From Bacteroidota bacterium (GTDB lineage Bacteria > Bacteroidota > Ignavibacteria > Ignavibacteriales > Ignavibacteriaceae), in the NCBI GenBank assembly GCA_023406915.1, contig JAEXTR010000008.1, positions 1 through 18,136 on the forward strand: 18,136 nt of DNA. The letters are read 5' to 3'. Positions 1-8,363 of this stretch are shown here, one piece after another; position 1 is the first letter of the stretch; each line of letters starts with the position of its first letter. The notes beneath the pieces were generated by a model. The model had not been told where the DNA came from and did not search any database. It saw only the letters and a list, made by a program, of their open reading frames with translations. The position numbers and the translations under genes are program-made.

Positions 1-1
1 T

Positions 2-583
2 GATTTCCTGCCGATAGGTCCGTGGGATTCAATCGCTTCCATTTATAAAAACGACCCAAAGTTTTATGATGCTGGCAAAGGTATCTATACTTTTATCGAC
101 TCTTCAGTGCAGATTGGTACGGGGTACTACTATGCACTCACCGCATTTGATACAGGCAAAGCTTCATGGCCGCCAAATCCAGCAGCCCGTTTTCCGGAAA
201 CCGGATCAAACAGGGTACCTTCATTGGAGTCATCAATTTCTGCAAACAGAATGACTCAGCCTTTTCTAGCAACACTTCCTGCAAAAAATAACTTAAACGA
301 AGTTCTGGTGGTTCCTAACCCATTTGTATTGGGGCAGGGCGCTTCACAGCCAGGAGAATCTGACCAGATTCAGTTTGTGAATGTTCCGAATCCCTGTACG
401 ATCAGAATCTATACCGTCCGTGGTGACCTGGTGAAGACCATAGACGTTGCAGAGACTGTCGGTGGCATTGTCACCTGGAATCAGATTACTGATTTTGGTC
501 AGTTTGTCGAAAGTGGTGTTTATATTTTTCATGTTGATTCCCCTGTGGGGACAAAGATTGGCAAGTTTGCCATCGTTCGGTAA
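2..583 (+). CDS. Secreted FN3/sorting-domain protein, 3' end only (5' cut by window edge)
   Basis: The frame is open from base 2 to a TAA stop at 581-583, so this is the C-terminal ~193 residues of a longer protein. A GTG at 107 in the same frame is internal, not a start. The first part (about residues 20-55 of the fragment, with 'GYYYALTAFD') matches the last strands of a fibronectin type III-like domain. The last ~95 residues form a C-terminal sorting-like domain: 'VVPNPF', then 'PCTIRIYTVRGDLVKTI', 'SGVYIF', and the terminal 'GKFAIVR'. The same layout ends the 679-residue protein at 11655-13694, so the two are clearly paralogous. Known T9SS C-terminal domains direct export across the outer membrane; export of this one is inferred. 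It lies 33 bases upstream of a PorV/PorQ-family gene, probably in one operon. The N-terminal role is unknown because it lies outside the window. Confidence 0.85.
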   Translation, partial: DFLPIGPWDSIASIYKNDPKFYDAGKGIYTFIDSSVQIGTGYYYALTAFDTGKASWPPNPAARFPETGSNRVPSLESSISANRMTQPFLATLPAKNNLNEVLVVPNPFVLGQGASQPGESDQIQFVNVPNPCTIRIYTVRGDLVKTIDVAETVGGIVTWNQITDFGQFVESGVYIFHVDSPVGTKIGKFAIVR

Positions 584-616
584 CAGCTTTTAATACTTTA
601 TTCGGTGTACAGTTTG

Positions 617-1561
617 ATGAAACATCTGTTAAGCATATTCTTCTTTCTCTTAATCACGATTGTGGTTTTCCCACAAAGTGAGTTTAAGAAAACTGCAACT
701 TCAGGATTTGTCTTTCTTGAATTGCCTGTAAATGCCCGTAATGCCGGATTGGGTGAAGTAAATACCGTGCTGTCTGATGTAGGCGCTGCCGGTATATTTA
801 CAAACCCCGCTGCACTTGGTTTTACTGATAAAACCCATAGCTTCTCAGCATCGTATGCACCATGGCTTGCTGATATTAATCAGTTCTCTGCTGCATATGC
901 AATCAATACCCCAATGGGGGTGTTTGCTGTTGGCGCAGTGGCAGTTGATTACGGTTCCATGCCGAAAACACAGAAAATTCCTGGTCAGAAAGTGTATGAG
1001 ATTATTGGTGATTTCTCTTCTAGTGCTCTTTCAGTCGGTGTCTCTTACTCCCGGATGCTCACCGACCGGTTCTCATTCGGTGTTTCGGCAAAGTATGTGC
1101 GTGAGTCTATTGATATTTATGCAGCCGATAACATTGTGTTTGATGGCGGTATGCTCTACTACACCGGATTTCATACGCTCCGGATTGGTGCCGCAATGCA
1201 GAATTTTGGGGTGGAATCAAAGTATATAAATGATGCATTCAAAATGCCGCTGGTATTGAAACTTGGGCTTGCCACCGAACTCTTTTCTGATATGGATTCA
1301 GAACACCGATTTACAATCATGGCTGAGGCTCTTCACCCAAATAATAACGACGAGAAAGTACACGCCGGCTTTGAATACTGCTGGAACAAAATGCTTTCGG
1401 TCAGGTTGGGGTACAAGTTCCTCTATGATGAGGATTCATACTCGTTTGGGGTGGGTTTTAATCCCCAAGGTACACTCCCTGTATCAGTTGATTTCGCGTA
1501 CTCCGACTTCGGCAGATTGGGTAATGTTCTTCGTTTTTCACTCAATATAGCTGTGCTTTGA
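617..1561 (+). CDS. PorV/PorQ-family outer-membrane beta-barrel protein
   Basis: This 314-residue protein has a typical signal peptide ('MKHLLSIFFFLLITIVVFPQS', cleaved near residue 20). It is followed by the PorV/PorQ-family signature: 'FLELPVNARNAGLGE', then 'GAAGIFTNPAALG', then repeated amphipathic strands. PorV-type proteins are FadL-like barrels; the characterised ones (Porphyromonas PorV/LptO) carry T9SS cargo from the translocon to the attachment complex. I chose the ATG at 617; an in-frame GTG at 605 would only add four residues before the signal peptide. No clear SD precedes either start. It follows the secreted FN3/sorting-domain gene and precedes two small barrel genes, so it probably serves that neighbour. 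It is paralogous to 13726-14763, sharing 'VDYG', 'FS[FV]G' before 'KY', and a similar C-terminal strand pattern. It could instead be a FadL-like porin with no secretion role. Confidence 0.85.
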   Translation: MKHLLSIFFFLLITIVVFPQSEFKKTATSGFVFLELPVNARNAGLGEVNTVLSDVGAAGIFTNPAALGFTDKTHSFSASYAPWLADINQFSAAYAINTPMGVFAVGAVAVDYGSMPKTQKIPGQKVYEIIGDFSSSALSVGVSYSRMLTDRFSFGVSAKYVRESIDIYAADNIVFDGGMLYYTGFHTLRIGAAMQNFGVESKYINDAFKMPLVLKLGLATELFSDMDSEHRFTIMAEALHPNNNDEKVHAGFEYCWNKMLSVRLGYKFLYDEDSYSFGVGFNPQGTLPVSVDFAYSDFGRLGNVLRFSLNIAVL

Positions 1562-1580
1562 TAGAGGAGATGGAACTGTT

Positions 1581-2309
1581 ATGAAAAAAAATATACTCCT
1601 TTTTATCTTTCTCTGTTCACTGAGTTATACTGTTGTAGCCCAGGTTAAGTCTATCTCATTCAGCGGTGATTATATCGCTTCTTTTGGGAAGCAGATGGAT
1701 GTTACAAAGGCTGATGGGGTAGGTGGTTCGGTGAGAATTGATTTCCAAGTTTTTGATTTTCTCTCCATTGGTCTTTCCGGAGGGTATAATCATTTCTCGG
1801 TTGAGCAGGATTCTGCACTTGAAAAATGGGATTGGCGTTTTTGGGATATCCGGTACCGTGGATCAGTATCCTCTGATCTAAAGGATACCACGTTCGGACT
1901 CTCAGCCTTTTGGAAACCAGTGCAGTCAATTGATGCCTTTCCGGTAATGATCACTATCAATGGTGATTTTACACTGTTCGGAGCGTTGAATGTGCAACCA
2001 TACGTTGGTGGTGGTATGTTTTTCTACACCAGAAATATGTACCTGGAAGAAACCTGGAACCGTGTGTACAAAAATCCTGAGCAGTATAAGTTCTCGTATA
2101 CCTACCGGAATTTCGCTCCATCAAAGTCTGGTAATCCATTCCTTGTAACTGGCGGATTAAGGATAGATTATCCATTGACAGAGATCATCAATATCATGGC
2201 TGAATTCAGCTATAGAAAGATTATTGAAACTGAAGGCAAGTATGGTTTTGATGAAGCGCTCTTTACCGATATGATGAATGTTAAACTTGGCTTCCTCTTC
2301 GCTTATTGA
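1581..2309 (+). CDS. Small outer-membrane beta-barrel protein, function unknown
   Basis: The product has 242 residues. It starts with a signal peptide ending near 'VVAQ' (residue 21). The rest is a run of alternating polar/hydrophobic strands with glycine-rich turns ('SIGLSGGYNHF', 'NVQPYVGGGMFFY') and ends in an aromatic residue ('LGFLFAY'), as outer-membrane barrels usually do. The size suits an 8-10 strand barrel of the OmpA/OprF-like or 'outer membrane beta-barrel protein' type. No periplasmic OmpA-like domain, lipobox or sorting domain is present. The ATG at 1581 has a good SD (GAGGAGA) ten bases upstream. The gene starts 19 bases after the PorV-like gene and is followed 12 bases later by another barrel gene of almost the same length, so the three are probably co-transcribed. 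I do not recognise a specific family. Confidence 0.75.
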   Translation: MKKNILLFIFLCSLSYTVVAQVKSISFSGDYIASFGKQMDVTKADGVGGSVRIDFQVFDFLSIGLSGGYNHFSVEQDSALEKWDWRFWDIRYRGSVSSDLKDTTFGLSAFWKPVQSIDAFPVMITINGDFTLFGALNVQPYVGGGMFFYTRNMYLEETWNRVYKNPEQYKFSYTYRNFAPSKSGNPFLVTGGLRIDYPLTEIINIMAEFSYRKIIETEGKYGFDEALFTDMMNVKLGFLFAY

Positions 2310-2321
2310 GGTATATTCCCT

Positions 2322-3041
2322 ATGACTAAAAAATATCTGATATTCTTTCTGGCTCTCTTTCCAATGATAGCTCTGTTCCCTCAGCAATCTGGATTTCAGG
2401 GTAAGTATTTTCTTGGCGCAACTGGCTCGTATTTGATTCCTATTGGAGGACTTGCTGACCGAATGAAACCCGGGGTTGGTGGATCATTCAGTTTTGGCAA
2501 GGAAGTTTCTCCTGACTGGGAATGGCAGGGTAAAGTTGAGTATCTGAAACTGACAGATGTAAATCAGGATAAGATGATCATCAGGAATAAATATACATAC
2601 AACAATGTTGAGCGTGAATACGACTTCCCAATGAAGGGCATTGAGATGGAATTGACAGCCTATGGTATATCAGCGAATGCCTACTGGCATGTGCTGTCAA
2701 CTGAATTGTTTAAAGCAAACCTGAATATCGGTTTCGGTGTTATGCGCTGGGAATATACGCGCTCTGCGTACAAGGATTCCCTCTATTATAAACCAACGGC
2801 TGATACGACGCTGTTCGGTGAATATATTAACGTTCCTGCATTCGAGCAGAGTGACTGGAGCGGTACTTTTAATCTTGGTGTTGATCTTCGTGTAAAGGTC
2901 ATTGAACCCCTCTGGTTTACAGTGACTGCAAATTATAAAAATATTATTGGTGAACTTTGGCCTATCCTGAAGATGGATATGGAAAATGTTTCGACATTTC
3001 AGTTTGCTGAAATCAGAGCAGGATTTGCCGCCTCGTTCTGA
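2322..3041 (+). CDS. Small outer-membrane beta-barrel protein, function unknown
   Basis: The product has 239 residues, with a signal peptide ending near 'ALFPQQS' (residue 21). It then shows beta-barrel-like strands ('YFLGATGSYLIP', 'VGGSFSFGKEV', 'KANLNIGFGVMRWEY') and a C-terminal phenylalanine ('AGFAASF'), the usual outer-membrane assembly signal. A GAGG that overlaps the previous stop codon sits ten bases before the ATG, so translation is probably coupled to the upstream barrel gene. Similar size, layout and position suggest the two barrels are distant paralogues or partners, but I see no long identical stretch. A strong hairpin terminator follows 26 bases after the stop, so this is the last gene of the operon. 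Function unknown. Confidence 0.75.
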   Translation: MTKKYLIFFLALFPMIALFPQQSGFQGKYFLGATGSYLIPIGGLADRMKPGVGGSFSFGKEVSPDWEWQGKVEYLKLTDVNQDKMIIRNKYTYNNVEREYDFPMKGIEMELTAYGISANAYWHVLSTELFKANLNIGFGVMRWEYTRSAYKDSLYYKPTADTTLFGEYINVPAFEQSDWSGTFNLGVDLRVKVIEPLWFTVTANYKNIIGELWPILKMDMENVSTFQFAEIRAGFAASF

Positions 3042-3067
3042 TGTATTACTTTTTCCTAGATGTGACG

Positions 3068-3116
3068 AATGCTGACAGGCAGACAATTATCCTCCACTCC
3101 TGTCAGCATTCTTTTT
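3068..3116 (+). terminator. Rho-independent terminator ending the first envelope operon
   Basis: A perfect 12-base stem (3068-3079 with 3099-3110) encloses a 19-base loop and is followed by CTTTTT. It lies 26 bases after the stop of the second small barrel gene and 28 bases before the next gene, so it separates the envelope operon from the GHL10 pair. Confidence 0.85.
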
Positions 3117-3144
3117 ATAATTCATTCCTGGTAGAGAATTGCCG

Positions 3145-4266
3145 ATGATGCCCATTGTTGTGAAAATTTTGCTTTTGATAGTGTTGCTTTCAAACATCCT
3201 TATCCCCCAGACTGCGGTGAGGGGAGTATGGCTAACAAATGTGGATAGTGATGTACTATTGTCAAAGGAAAAAATTGATGAAGCAGTTGCATTTTGCGAT
3301 TCCCTTGGGATGAACTCCATTTTTGTGGTTGTATGGAACAAAGGGATGACGATGTTTCCCAGCAAAGTTGCTGAGGAGTTTTTCGGAACTAAAATTGATC
3401 CAGTATATGGTAACCGAGACCCACTTTTAGAACTTATCAATGCCGCCCATCTGAAAAAAATAAAGGTGTTCGCCTGGTTTGAGTTTGGTTTTGCATCATC
3501 GTATAATGAGAACGGGGGCAATATCCTGAAAAAATACCCCCATTGGGCTGCAAAGGATAAGAATGGAAATCTTGCCGTAAAGAACAATTTTGAGTGGATG
3601 AACGGATTCCTTCCAGAGGTTCAGGATTTTATGCTTCGTCTGATAGCTGAAGTAGTGACGAATTATCCAGTTGATGGTATTCAGGGTGATGACAGATTAC
3701 CCGCTATGCCTTCTTTGGCTGGGTATGATGACTATACCGTTACGCGATACCAGAAGCAGTTTGGTTCCTTGCCCCCAACAAACGAGAAGGATTCTGCATG
3801 GGTGCAGTGGCGATCTGACATCCTCACAGATTTTATGGGCAGGATCTATGGAACGGTAAAGTCAATCAGGAAAGATGTTCTTGTTTCCATGGCACCTTCA
3901 ATATTCCCATGGTCGAAGGAGGAGTATCTACAGGATTGGGTTAAGTGGATGCAACTCGGATATGTTGAACTCCTTTGCCCACAAGTTTATCGGTACTCAA
4001 TAAGTGAGTACACTTCAGCACTTAGCACAATCATCCTTGAGCAGGTTCCTGCTGAACAATTGCATCGTTTTTACCCTGGTGTACTGATCAAGGTAGGTAA
4101 GTATTACCCGGATTCGCAATTCCTTAGTGAAATGATCGAGGCAAACAGGACTCATGGGATACCTGGTGAAGTCTTCTTTTTTTATGAGGGATTGAAAAAA
4201 TTTCCACTTGAATTCAGAAATAATTTTTACAAGATTCCTGTAACATTTCCCGAATTATTACATTGA
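3145..4266 (+). CDS. Exported GHL10/DUF187-family glycosidase-like protein, short form
   Basis: The product has 373 residues, with an N-terminal hydrophobic export segment (residues ~1-22) directly followed by 'RGVWLTNVDS', the usual opening of GHL10 (DUF187) proteins. Other family-like motifs are 'VVWNKG', 'WFEFGF' (Glu about residue 113), 'DGIQGDDR' (Asp about 182-183), 'SMAPS' and 'FFFYEG', spread over a TIM-barrel-sized region of ~340 residues. Characterised relatives include E. coli DigH (YddW), which cleaves denuded peptidoglycan glycan; B. subtilis YngK is another member. A cell-wall or glycan-cleaving role is inferred. There is no lipobox and no C-terminal sorting domain, so it is probably periplasmic or membrane-anchored by its N-terminus. 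ATGs at 3145 and 3148 are both possible, and an in-frame TTG at 3139 is less likely. Its stop lies 5 bases before the ATG of its paralogue, so the two are surely co-transcribed. Confidence 0.85.
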   Translation: MMPIVVKILLLIVLLSNILIPQTAVRGVWLTNVDSDVLLSKEKIDEAVAFCDSLGMNSIFVVVWNKGMTMFPSKVAEEFFGTKIDPVYGNRDPLLELINAAHLKKIKVFAWFEFGFASSYNENGGNILKKYPHWAAKDKNGNLAVKNNFEWMNGFLPEVQDFMLRLIAEVVTNYPVDGIQGDDRLPAMPSLAGYDDYTVTRYQKQFGSLPPTNEKDSAWVQWRSDILTDFMGRIYGTVKSIRKDVLVSMAPSIFPWSKEEYLQDWVKWMQLGYVELLCPQVYRYSISEYTSALSTIILEQVPAEQLHRFYPGVLIKVGKYYPDSQFLSEMIEANRTHGIPGEVFFFYEGLKKFPLEFRNNFYKIPVTFPELLH

Positions 4267-4271
4267 GGATT

Positions 4272-6146
4272 ATGAAAAAAGCACTTCTGCTCCTGATACT
4301 CTTTCTTACCGTCTCTGATATTTTGCCGCAGCAACGTCAGATGCGTGCTGTCTGGATAACCAACGTTGACAGCTTCGTCATGTTTACTGACGATGCTATC
4401 GCCGAAGCAATGGATTACCTAGCGAAAATCGGGATCAACGTTGTATTTCCAGTTGTGTGGAATAAAGGTTATACACTGTATCCGAGCGCTATCATGCAAA
4501 ATGAGTTTGGAGTGCCAATCATAGCGAACTTTGCAGGTCGGGACCCCCTCAAAACGATCATGATTGAGGCGCACAGGAATGGTATCGAGGTTATACCCTG
4601 GTTCGAATTTGGTTTTTCCTCTTCTTACTCACTTAATGGTGGTCACATACTGGCAAAGTATCCGCAGTGGGCATCAAAGAATCGCCAGGGACAGTTGGTC
4701 GTAAAAAATGGTTTCGACTGGATGGCAGGTACCAATCCTGAGTTACAGGATTTTCTGATTTCACTTACTACTGAGGTAATTGATAATTATGATATTGAGG
4801 GTGTTCAGGGTGATGACCGCCTGCCTGCAATGCCATCCGAGGGTGGGTATGATTCCGTAACGGTTGAATTGTATAAGGCGGATAATAATGGTAATCTCCC
4901 TCCACAGAATGAATATGATGCGGCCTGGAAGCGCTGGAGAGCAAATAAACTCAACGATTTTGTAGCCCGCTGGCGTGATACTGTAAAATCCCGTTCAGAA
5001 GACCTGATTCTCTCCATTGCCCCAAGTCCATATCCATGGGGTTATGACAACTACCTGCAGGATTCAAAAACCTGGGTTGACTCCGGGTTGATCGATAATT
5101 TTATCCCGCAGCTCTACCGTCAGGATGTTGGTTCCTACACTTACGAGTTAAATCTTGCGTATGGGGCTATTGCACCTGCCAGGCGTCATATTCTGTTTGG
5201 GGGAATACTTACTAAAGCAGGCAGCTATGTGATCTCTCCATCTTTGCTTCTGGGAAGTATACAGGCCAACAGAAATAAAAATGTGCAGGGAGAGAGTTTT
5301 TTCTTTTACGAAGCATTCCGGCAGAATAGTAACCGTCTCGGTGATACCCTGCGGGCTACCTATTACAATGAGCCAGCCCTACTACCATACAGAGATGGAT
5401 TTGTCTGGCGTCCAAAATCTACAGTGCAAAATGAAAACGATGCTGCTAATACCAGAACCGGAAACTGGACTCAGTTCGTTGGACCTGTTCCTGGTGGGCA
5501 GATACTCTGGACTAATGATTCAAACTATGCTGCTCTGAATTACAATATAGATGTCCCATATTCCGCATGGTACGACCTTTATGTCTACCTTTTCCCTAAC
5601 TCGTCATTCACTGAGAATGCGCGGTACACAATATTTTCGGGTACTGATTCCACAGTTGTATCTGTAAATCAACGGACGCTGAAGCAAAAAGGATGGGTGC
5701 AATTACCTTCAGTATTCCTGACAAAGGGAGCTGCTACAGTTTTACGTCTGGATAATATAAATGCAGAAAAAGGGAAGTATGTTATGGCTGATGCTGCGAT
5801 GCTTAGGCTAAACAGAAAACTTTCACCCGATGTCGTGATTGTAAGCGTGGAAGACGAAAAGAGTGTGCAGACCAGTCTGCCCGAAACGCTGGTACTTGAG
5901 CAGAACTATCCGAATCCCTTCAATCCTTCAACCAAAGTGCAATTTACACTTCCGAGTGATGCAGTAGCAAAACTTGTTGTGTATAATACCCTTGGTGAAG
6001 AGGTGGCAACTTTGATCAATACTGAGCTGAAGGCAGGAACCCATTCCGCTGAGTTTCGCGCTGATGGGTTGAGCAGTGGGATCTACTTTTTGAGGCTCGT
6101 AGCTGGGTCAGCTTCTGCCACGCGAAAGATGATGTATTTGAAATAA
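4272..6146 (+). CDS. Secreted GHL10/DUF187-family glycosidase with golvesin-like domain and T9SS sorting domain
   Basis: This 624-residue protein has three parts after its signal peptide (ending near 'DILPQQ', residue 20). Residues ~25-375 are a GHL10/DUF187 domain, clearly paralogous to the upstream gene: 'RAVWITNVDS', 'VVWNKG', 'WFEFGF' with Glu about 112, and 'GVQGDDRLPAMPS' with Asp about 181-182. Residues ~385-515 resemble a golvesin/Xly CBD-like domain (starts near 'TGNWTQF', ends 'VMADAAMLRL'), which is often found beside cell-wall or polysaccharide enzymes. The last ~90 residues are a type A T9SS domain: 'LEQNYPNPFNPST', 'LGEEVATL', 'SGIYFLRL', ending 'MMYLK'. It is therefore probably secreted or attached to the cell surface, where it would cut a glycan. 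I chose the ATG at 4272. A TTG at 4263 overlapping the previous gene is possible, but the SD-like GAGG (4265-4268) lies only three bases from 4272, so translational coupling is likely. Confidence 0.88.
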   Translation: MKKALLLLILFLTVSDILPQQRQMRAVWITNVDSFVMFTDDAIAEAMDYLAKIGINVVFPVVWNKGYTLYPSAIMQNEFGVPIIANFAGRDPLKTIMIEAHRNGIEVIPWFEFGFSSSYSLNGGHILAKYPQWASKNRQGQLVVKNGFDWMAGTNPELQDFLISLTTEVIDNYDIEGVQGDDRLPAMPSEGGYDSVTVELYKADNNGNLPPQNEYDAAWKRWRANKLNDFVARWRDTVKSRSEDLILSIAPSPYPWGYDNYLQDSKTWVDSGLIDNFIPQLYRQDVGSYTYELNLAYGAIAPARRHILFGGILTKAGSYVISPSLLLGSIQANRNKNVQGESFFFYEAFRQNSNRLGDTLRATYYNEPALLPYRDGFVWRPKSTVQNENDAANTRTGNWTQFVGPVPGGQILWTNDSNYAALNYNIDVPYSAWYDLYVYLFPNSSFTENARYTIFSGTDSTVVSVNQRTLKQKGWVQLPSVFLTKGAATVLRLDNINAEKGKYVMADAAMLRLNRKLSPDVVIVSVEDEKSVQTSLPETLVLEQNYPNPFNPSTKVQFTLPSDAVAKLVVYNTLGEEVATLINTELKAGTHSAEFRADGLSSGIYFLRLVAGSASATRKMMYLK

Positions 6147-6175
6147 TCAGGCACCCCGATCAGAGTGCCTGATTA
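6144..6175. terminator. Shared hairpin between convergent genes
   Basis: A perfect 11-base inverted repeat (6144-6154 with 6165-6175) with a 10-base loop lies between the stop of the + strand glycosidase gene (6146) and the stop of the - strand YqaA-like gene (6182). Being symmetric, it could stop transcription from both sides. Neither flank has a clear T-run, so termination strength is uncertain. Confidence 0.6.
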
Positions 6176-6181
6176 ATAGGA

Positions 6182-6808
6182 TTAAATAGCAAATTTAATG
6201 ACGACGAATCCGCCTATTAGCAGAACAGTGAATGCAATTGCTAGCCAGTCAAAGTATTTGTCGATGAAATTTCTGATCGGCTCACCAAACTTCCAAATCA
6301 GAAAACTGACCAGGAAGAAACGAGCTCCACGGCTGATAATGGAGGCAATAATGAACATGACCAGATTTACAGCGAAAGATCCCCCTGAAATAGTGAACAC
6401 TTTGTAGGGAATTGGAGTGAATCCGGCTGTGAAGATAATCCAGAAATTATACTGGTCAAAGTAATCCTTAATTTGCCAGAAGAGTGGGATAGTGAACCCT
6501 GGAACGTGATCAAAGAAGAAAATCGCCAGACTGCTAAAGTCCTGCACCCCATTTACCTCATTCCACCATGCATAATGACCAATAGCATAGCCAAATAATG
6601 CCCCGAGCACACTCCCAAGGGTACAAATCCCTGCAAAGTAAAACGACTTTTTCTTGACACCTAATGCCAATGCAATCAATAATGCATCTGGTGGAATAGG
6701 GAAAAAAGAAGATTCAGCAAATGCTATAATGAATAGTGCGATCGCTCCGTGAGGCGTATCTGCCCAGTGCAGCATCCAGTCGTATAGTTTTCTGATAAGT
6801 TTCAACAT
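6182..6808 (-). CDS. YqaA/DedA-family (SNARE-associated) inner-membrane protein
   Basis: The 208-residue product is rich in membrane segments. Its N-terminal part carries the family-type stretch 'FAESSFFPIPPD' (Glu32, Pro37, Pro39-Pro40, Asp41), followed by 'LGSVLGALFGYAIG' and further hydrophobic helices to a C-terminal 'LLIGGFVVIKFAI'. YqaA-type proteins belong to the DedA/VTT superfamily, whose members are linked to lipid flipping and envelope or proton-gradient homeostasis; the exact substrate here is unknown. The frame stays open upstream to 6922, but family starts look like 'MLKLIRKLYDW', and a GGAG sits just before the ATG at 6808 (only two bases of spacer). I therefore reject the longer, cysteine- and aromatic-rich N-terminus. 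It is divergent from the HlyC/CorC gene and convergent with the glycosidase operon. Confidence 0.85.
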   Translation of the reverse strand: MLKLIRKLYDWMLHWADTPHGAIALFIIAFAESSFFPIPPDALLIALALGVKKKSFYFAGICTLGSVLGALFGYAIGHYAWWNEVNGVQDFSSLAIFFFDHVPGFTIPLFWQIKDYFDQYNFWIIFTAGFTPIPYKVFTISGGSFAVNLVMFIIASIISRGARFFLVSFLIWKFGEPIRNFIDKYFDWLAIAFTVLLIGGFVVIKFAI

Positions 6809-6874
6809 TTCTCCGTAAATTGAAGAACAAAAAATACAAATTATGAACCTGTTGCCGAAGGAAAATCGTTCATT

Positions 6875-6889
6875 TTGTATGAAATACAA
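6875..6889. repeat. Perfect palindrome in the divergent promoter region
   Basis: TTGTAT-GAA-ATACAA, a perfect inverted repeat with 6-base arms and a 3-base centre, lies in the 139-base gap between the divergent YqaA-like and HlyC/CorC-like genes. The position suits a regulator-binding site, but no regulator gene is nearby and no function is shown. Confidence 0.4.
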
Positions 6890-6947
6890 CACTGTTTTTT
6901 TAAAATAGCAGCGAACCATCAACTCAAAAAGAGATAATTAAGATTTA

Positions 6948-8219
6948 ATGATAGACCTGTTGATTATTTCCTTTCTCATTGTACTCAATGGATTCCTGGC
7001 GATGTCTGAGATAGCGATCGTTACGGCCAAAAAATCCAGACTGGAAGAGAAGGCACGGAAGGGGAGTAAAAATGCTGGACTTGCCCTGAAACTTGGGCAT
7101 GACCCAGAACGCTTTCTGTCAGCGATTCAGGTCGGAATTACTTTCATAGGTATTATTTCCGGTGCGTATGGAGGTGTACAACTTACAGAGGATATTCTTC
7201 CCTACGTCAGTGCAATCTCATTCCTGGCTCCTTATGCAAATGAGCTTTCATACATTATCGTTGTTACCGCAATCACTTATTTCTCGTTAGTAATTGGTGA
7301 ACTCGTTCCGAAATCGCTTGCTATTAATAACGCAGAACCAATTGCTATCTTTTCTGCCCCTATCCTGAATGTCCTTACCAAAGCATCTTCTCCATTGGTT
7401 TCTTTACTTTCTGTTTCAACAAAGGTTATAATCAGAGCTTTTGGTATCAAGGATAATCCGTCACCCCCCGTCACGGAGGATGAATTAAAAATCCTTATCG
7501 ATCAGGGGTCTGTATTTGGTTCCATCGAAAAAGAAGAAGGTGAATTGATCAAAAGGTTCTTTAAGTTTGGTGACCGAAAGGCAAATTCGATCATGACCCA
7601 CCGAACTGATGTAGTGTGGATAGATGTGAATGATTCTTTTACCGAGATCGAAAAGACGATCATGGAAAACGATTTTTCAATTTTTCCGATAGGTGACGGA
7701 TCATTAGACGATATCCTTGGTATTATCACTGCAAAGGATTTTATCAGAAAATGCTCAGGACTTACTGATATTCAATCTTTGATTAAACAACCATATTTCG
7801 TTGTAGATACATTCCCAGCATACAGGGTTTTGAACCTGATGAAGGAACAACAAATCGTTAATGCTCTTGTTGTTGACGAATATGGCGTGTTCCAGGGTAT
7901 AATCACACTGCGAGATATCCTTGAGAACATTATTGGTGACTTGCCCGAAAAGGGGATGATCGAAGAACCAGAATATATGCAGCGGGAAGATGGTTCCTTC
8001 CTGGTTGATGGTGATATCCTCCTCGATGATCTACCTGAAGCATTACCTCTGCACAAAAAACAGGGGAGTGCAGGCTATGTCACTCTTGCGGGTCTCATTA
8101 TTCACGAAACAGGCAGTATTCCCAAGACAGGTGACCGTATCTCGTTTGGTGGGTTCCAGTATGAGATTGTGGATATGGATGGTTCAAGAATCGATAAGGT
8201 ATTGATTTCAAAAGAGTAA
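6948..8219 (+). CDS. HlyC/CorC-family (CNNM/DUF21 plus CBS) membrane protein
   Basis: The product has 423 residues with the full domain order of the family. Residues 1-~190 are a DUF21/CNNM transmembrane domain ('FLAMSEIAIVTAKKSRLEE', 'VIGELVPKSLAI'). Residues ~213-332 are a CBS pair ('MTHRTDVVWIDV', 'FPIGDGSLDDILGII', then 'NALVVDEYGVFQGIITLRDI'). Residues ~345-423 are the C-terminal CorC_HlyC transporter-associated domain ('LVDGDILLDDL', 'GDRISFGGFQYEIVDMDG'). Family members are linked to Mg2+ or other divalent cation transport or resistance. The older name 'hemolysin' is misleading. It starts at the ATG at 6948 with no strong SD, is divergent from the YqaA-like gene, and appears complete. 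Confidence 0.92.
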   Translation: MIDLLIISFLIVLNGFLAMSEIAIVTAKKSRLEEKARKGSKNAGLALKLGHDPERFLSAIQVGITFIGIISGAYGGVQLTEDILPYVSAISFLAPYANELSYIIVVTAITYFSLVIGELVPKSLAINNAEPIAIFSAPILNVLTKASSPLVSLLSVSTKVIIRAFGIKDNPSPPVTEDELKILIDQGSVFGSIEKEEGELIKRFFKFGDRKANSIMTHRTDVVWIDVNDSFTEIEKTIMENDFSIFPIGDGSLDDILGIITAKDFIRKCSGLTDIQSLIKQPYFVVDTFPAYRVLNLMKEQQIVNALVVDEYGVFQGIITLRDILENIIGDLPEKGMIEEPEYMQREDGSFLVDGDILLDDLPEALPLHKKQGSAGYVTLAGLIIHETGSIPKTGDRISFGGFQYEIVDMDGSRIDKVLISKE

Positions 8220-8363
8220 GCATCTCTTGTAGTCATTCACCAGCCTTTAATTACTTCAGATTCGCAGTTCTTTCATAGCCATATACCCTTCTACAAATTG
8301 CTCAAGCTCTTCTTATTTGATCGCTCAAAACAAGCATTAAACCAAATAATTTTTATTTTATTG

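Noticed and set aside
2697..3086. 129-residue ORF on the - strand
   Set aside because: It is the antisense shadow of the small barrel gene and runs through the terminator hairpin.
3087..3587. 166-residue ORF on the - strand
   Set aside because: It overlaps the GHL10 gene almost entirely, has no family-like motif, and starts inside a clear coding region with good signal peptide and domains on the + strand.
6809..6922. Longer N-terminus for the YqaA-like protein (start at 6922)
   Set aside because: The added 38 residues do not look like the family, and a GGAG plus family-like start sits at 6808.
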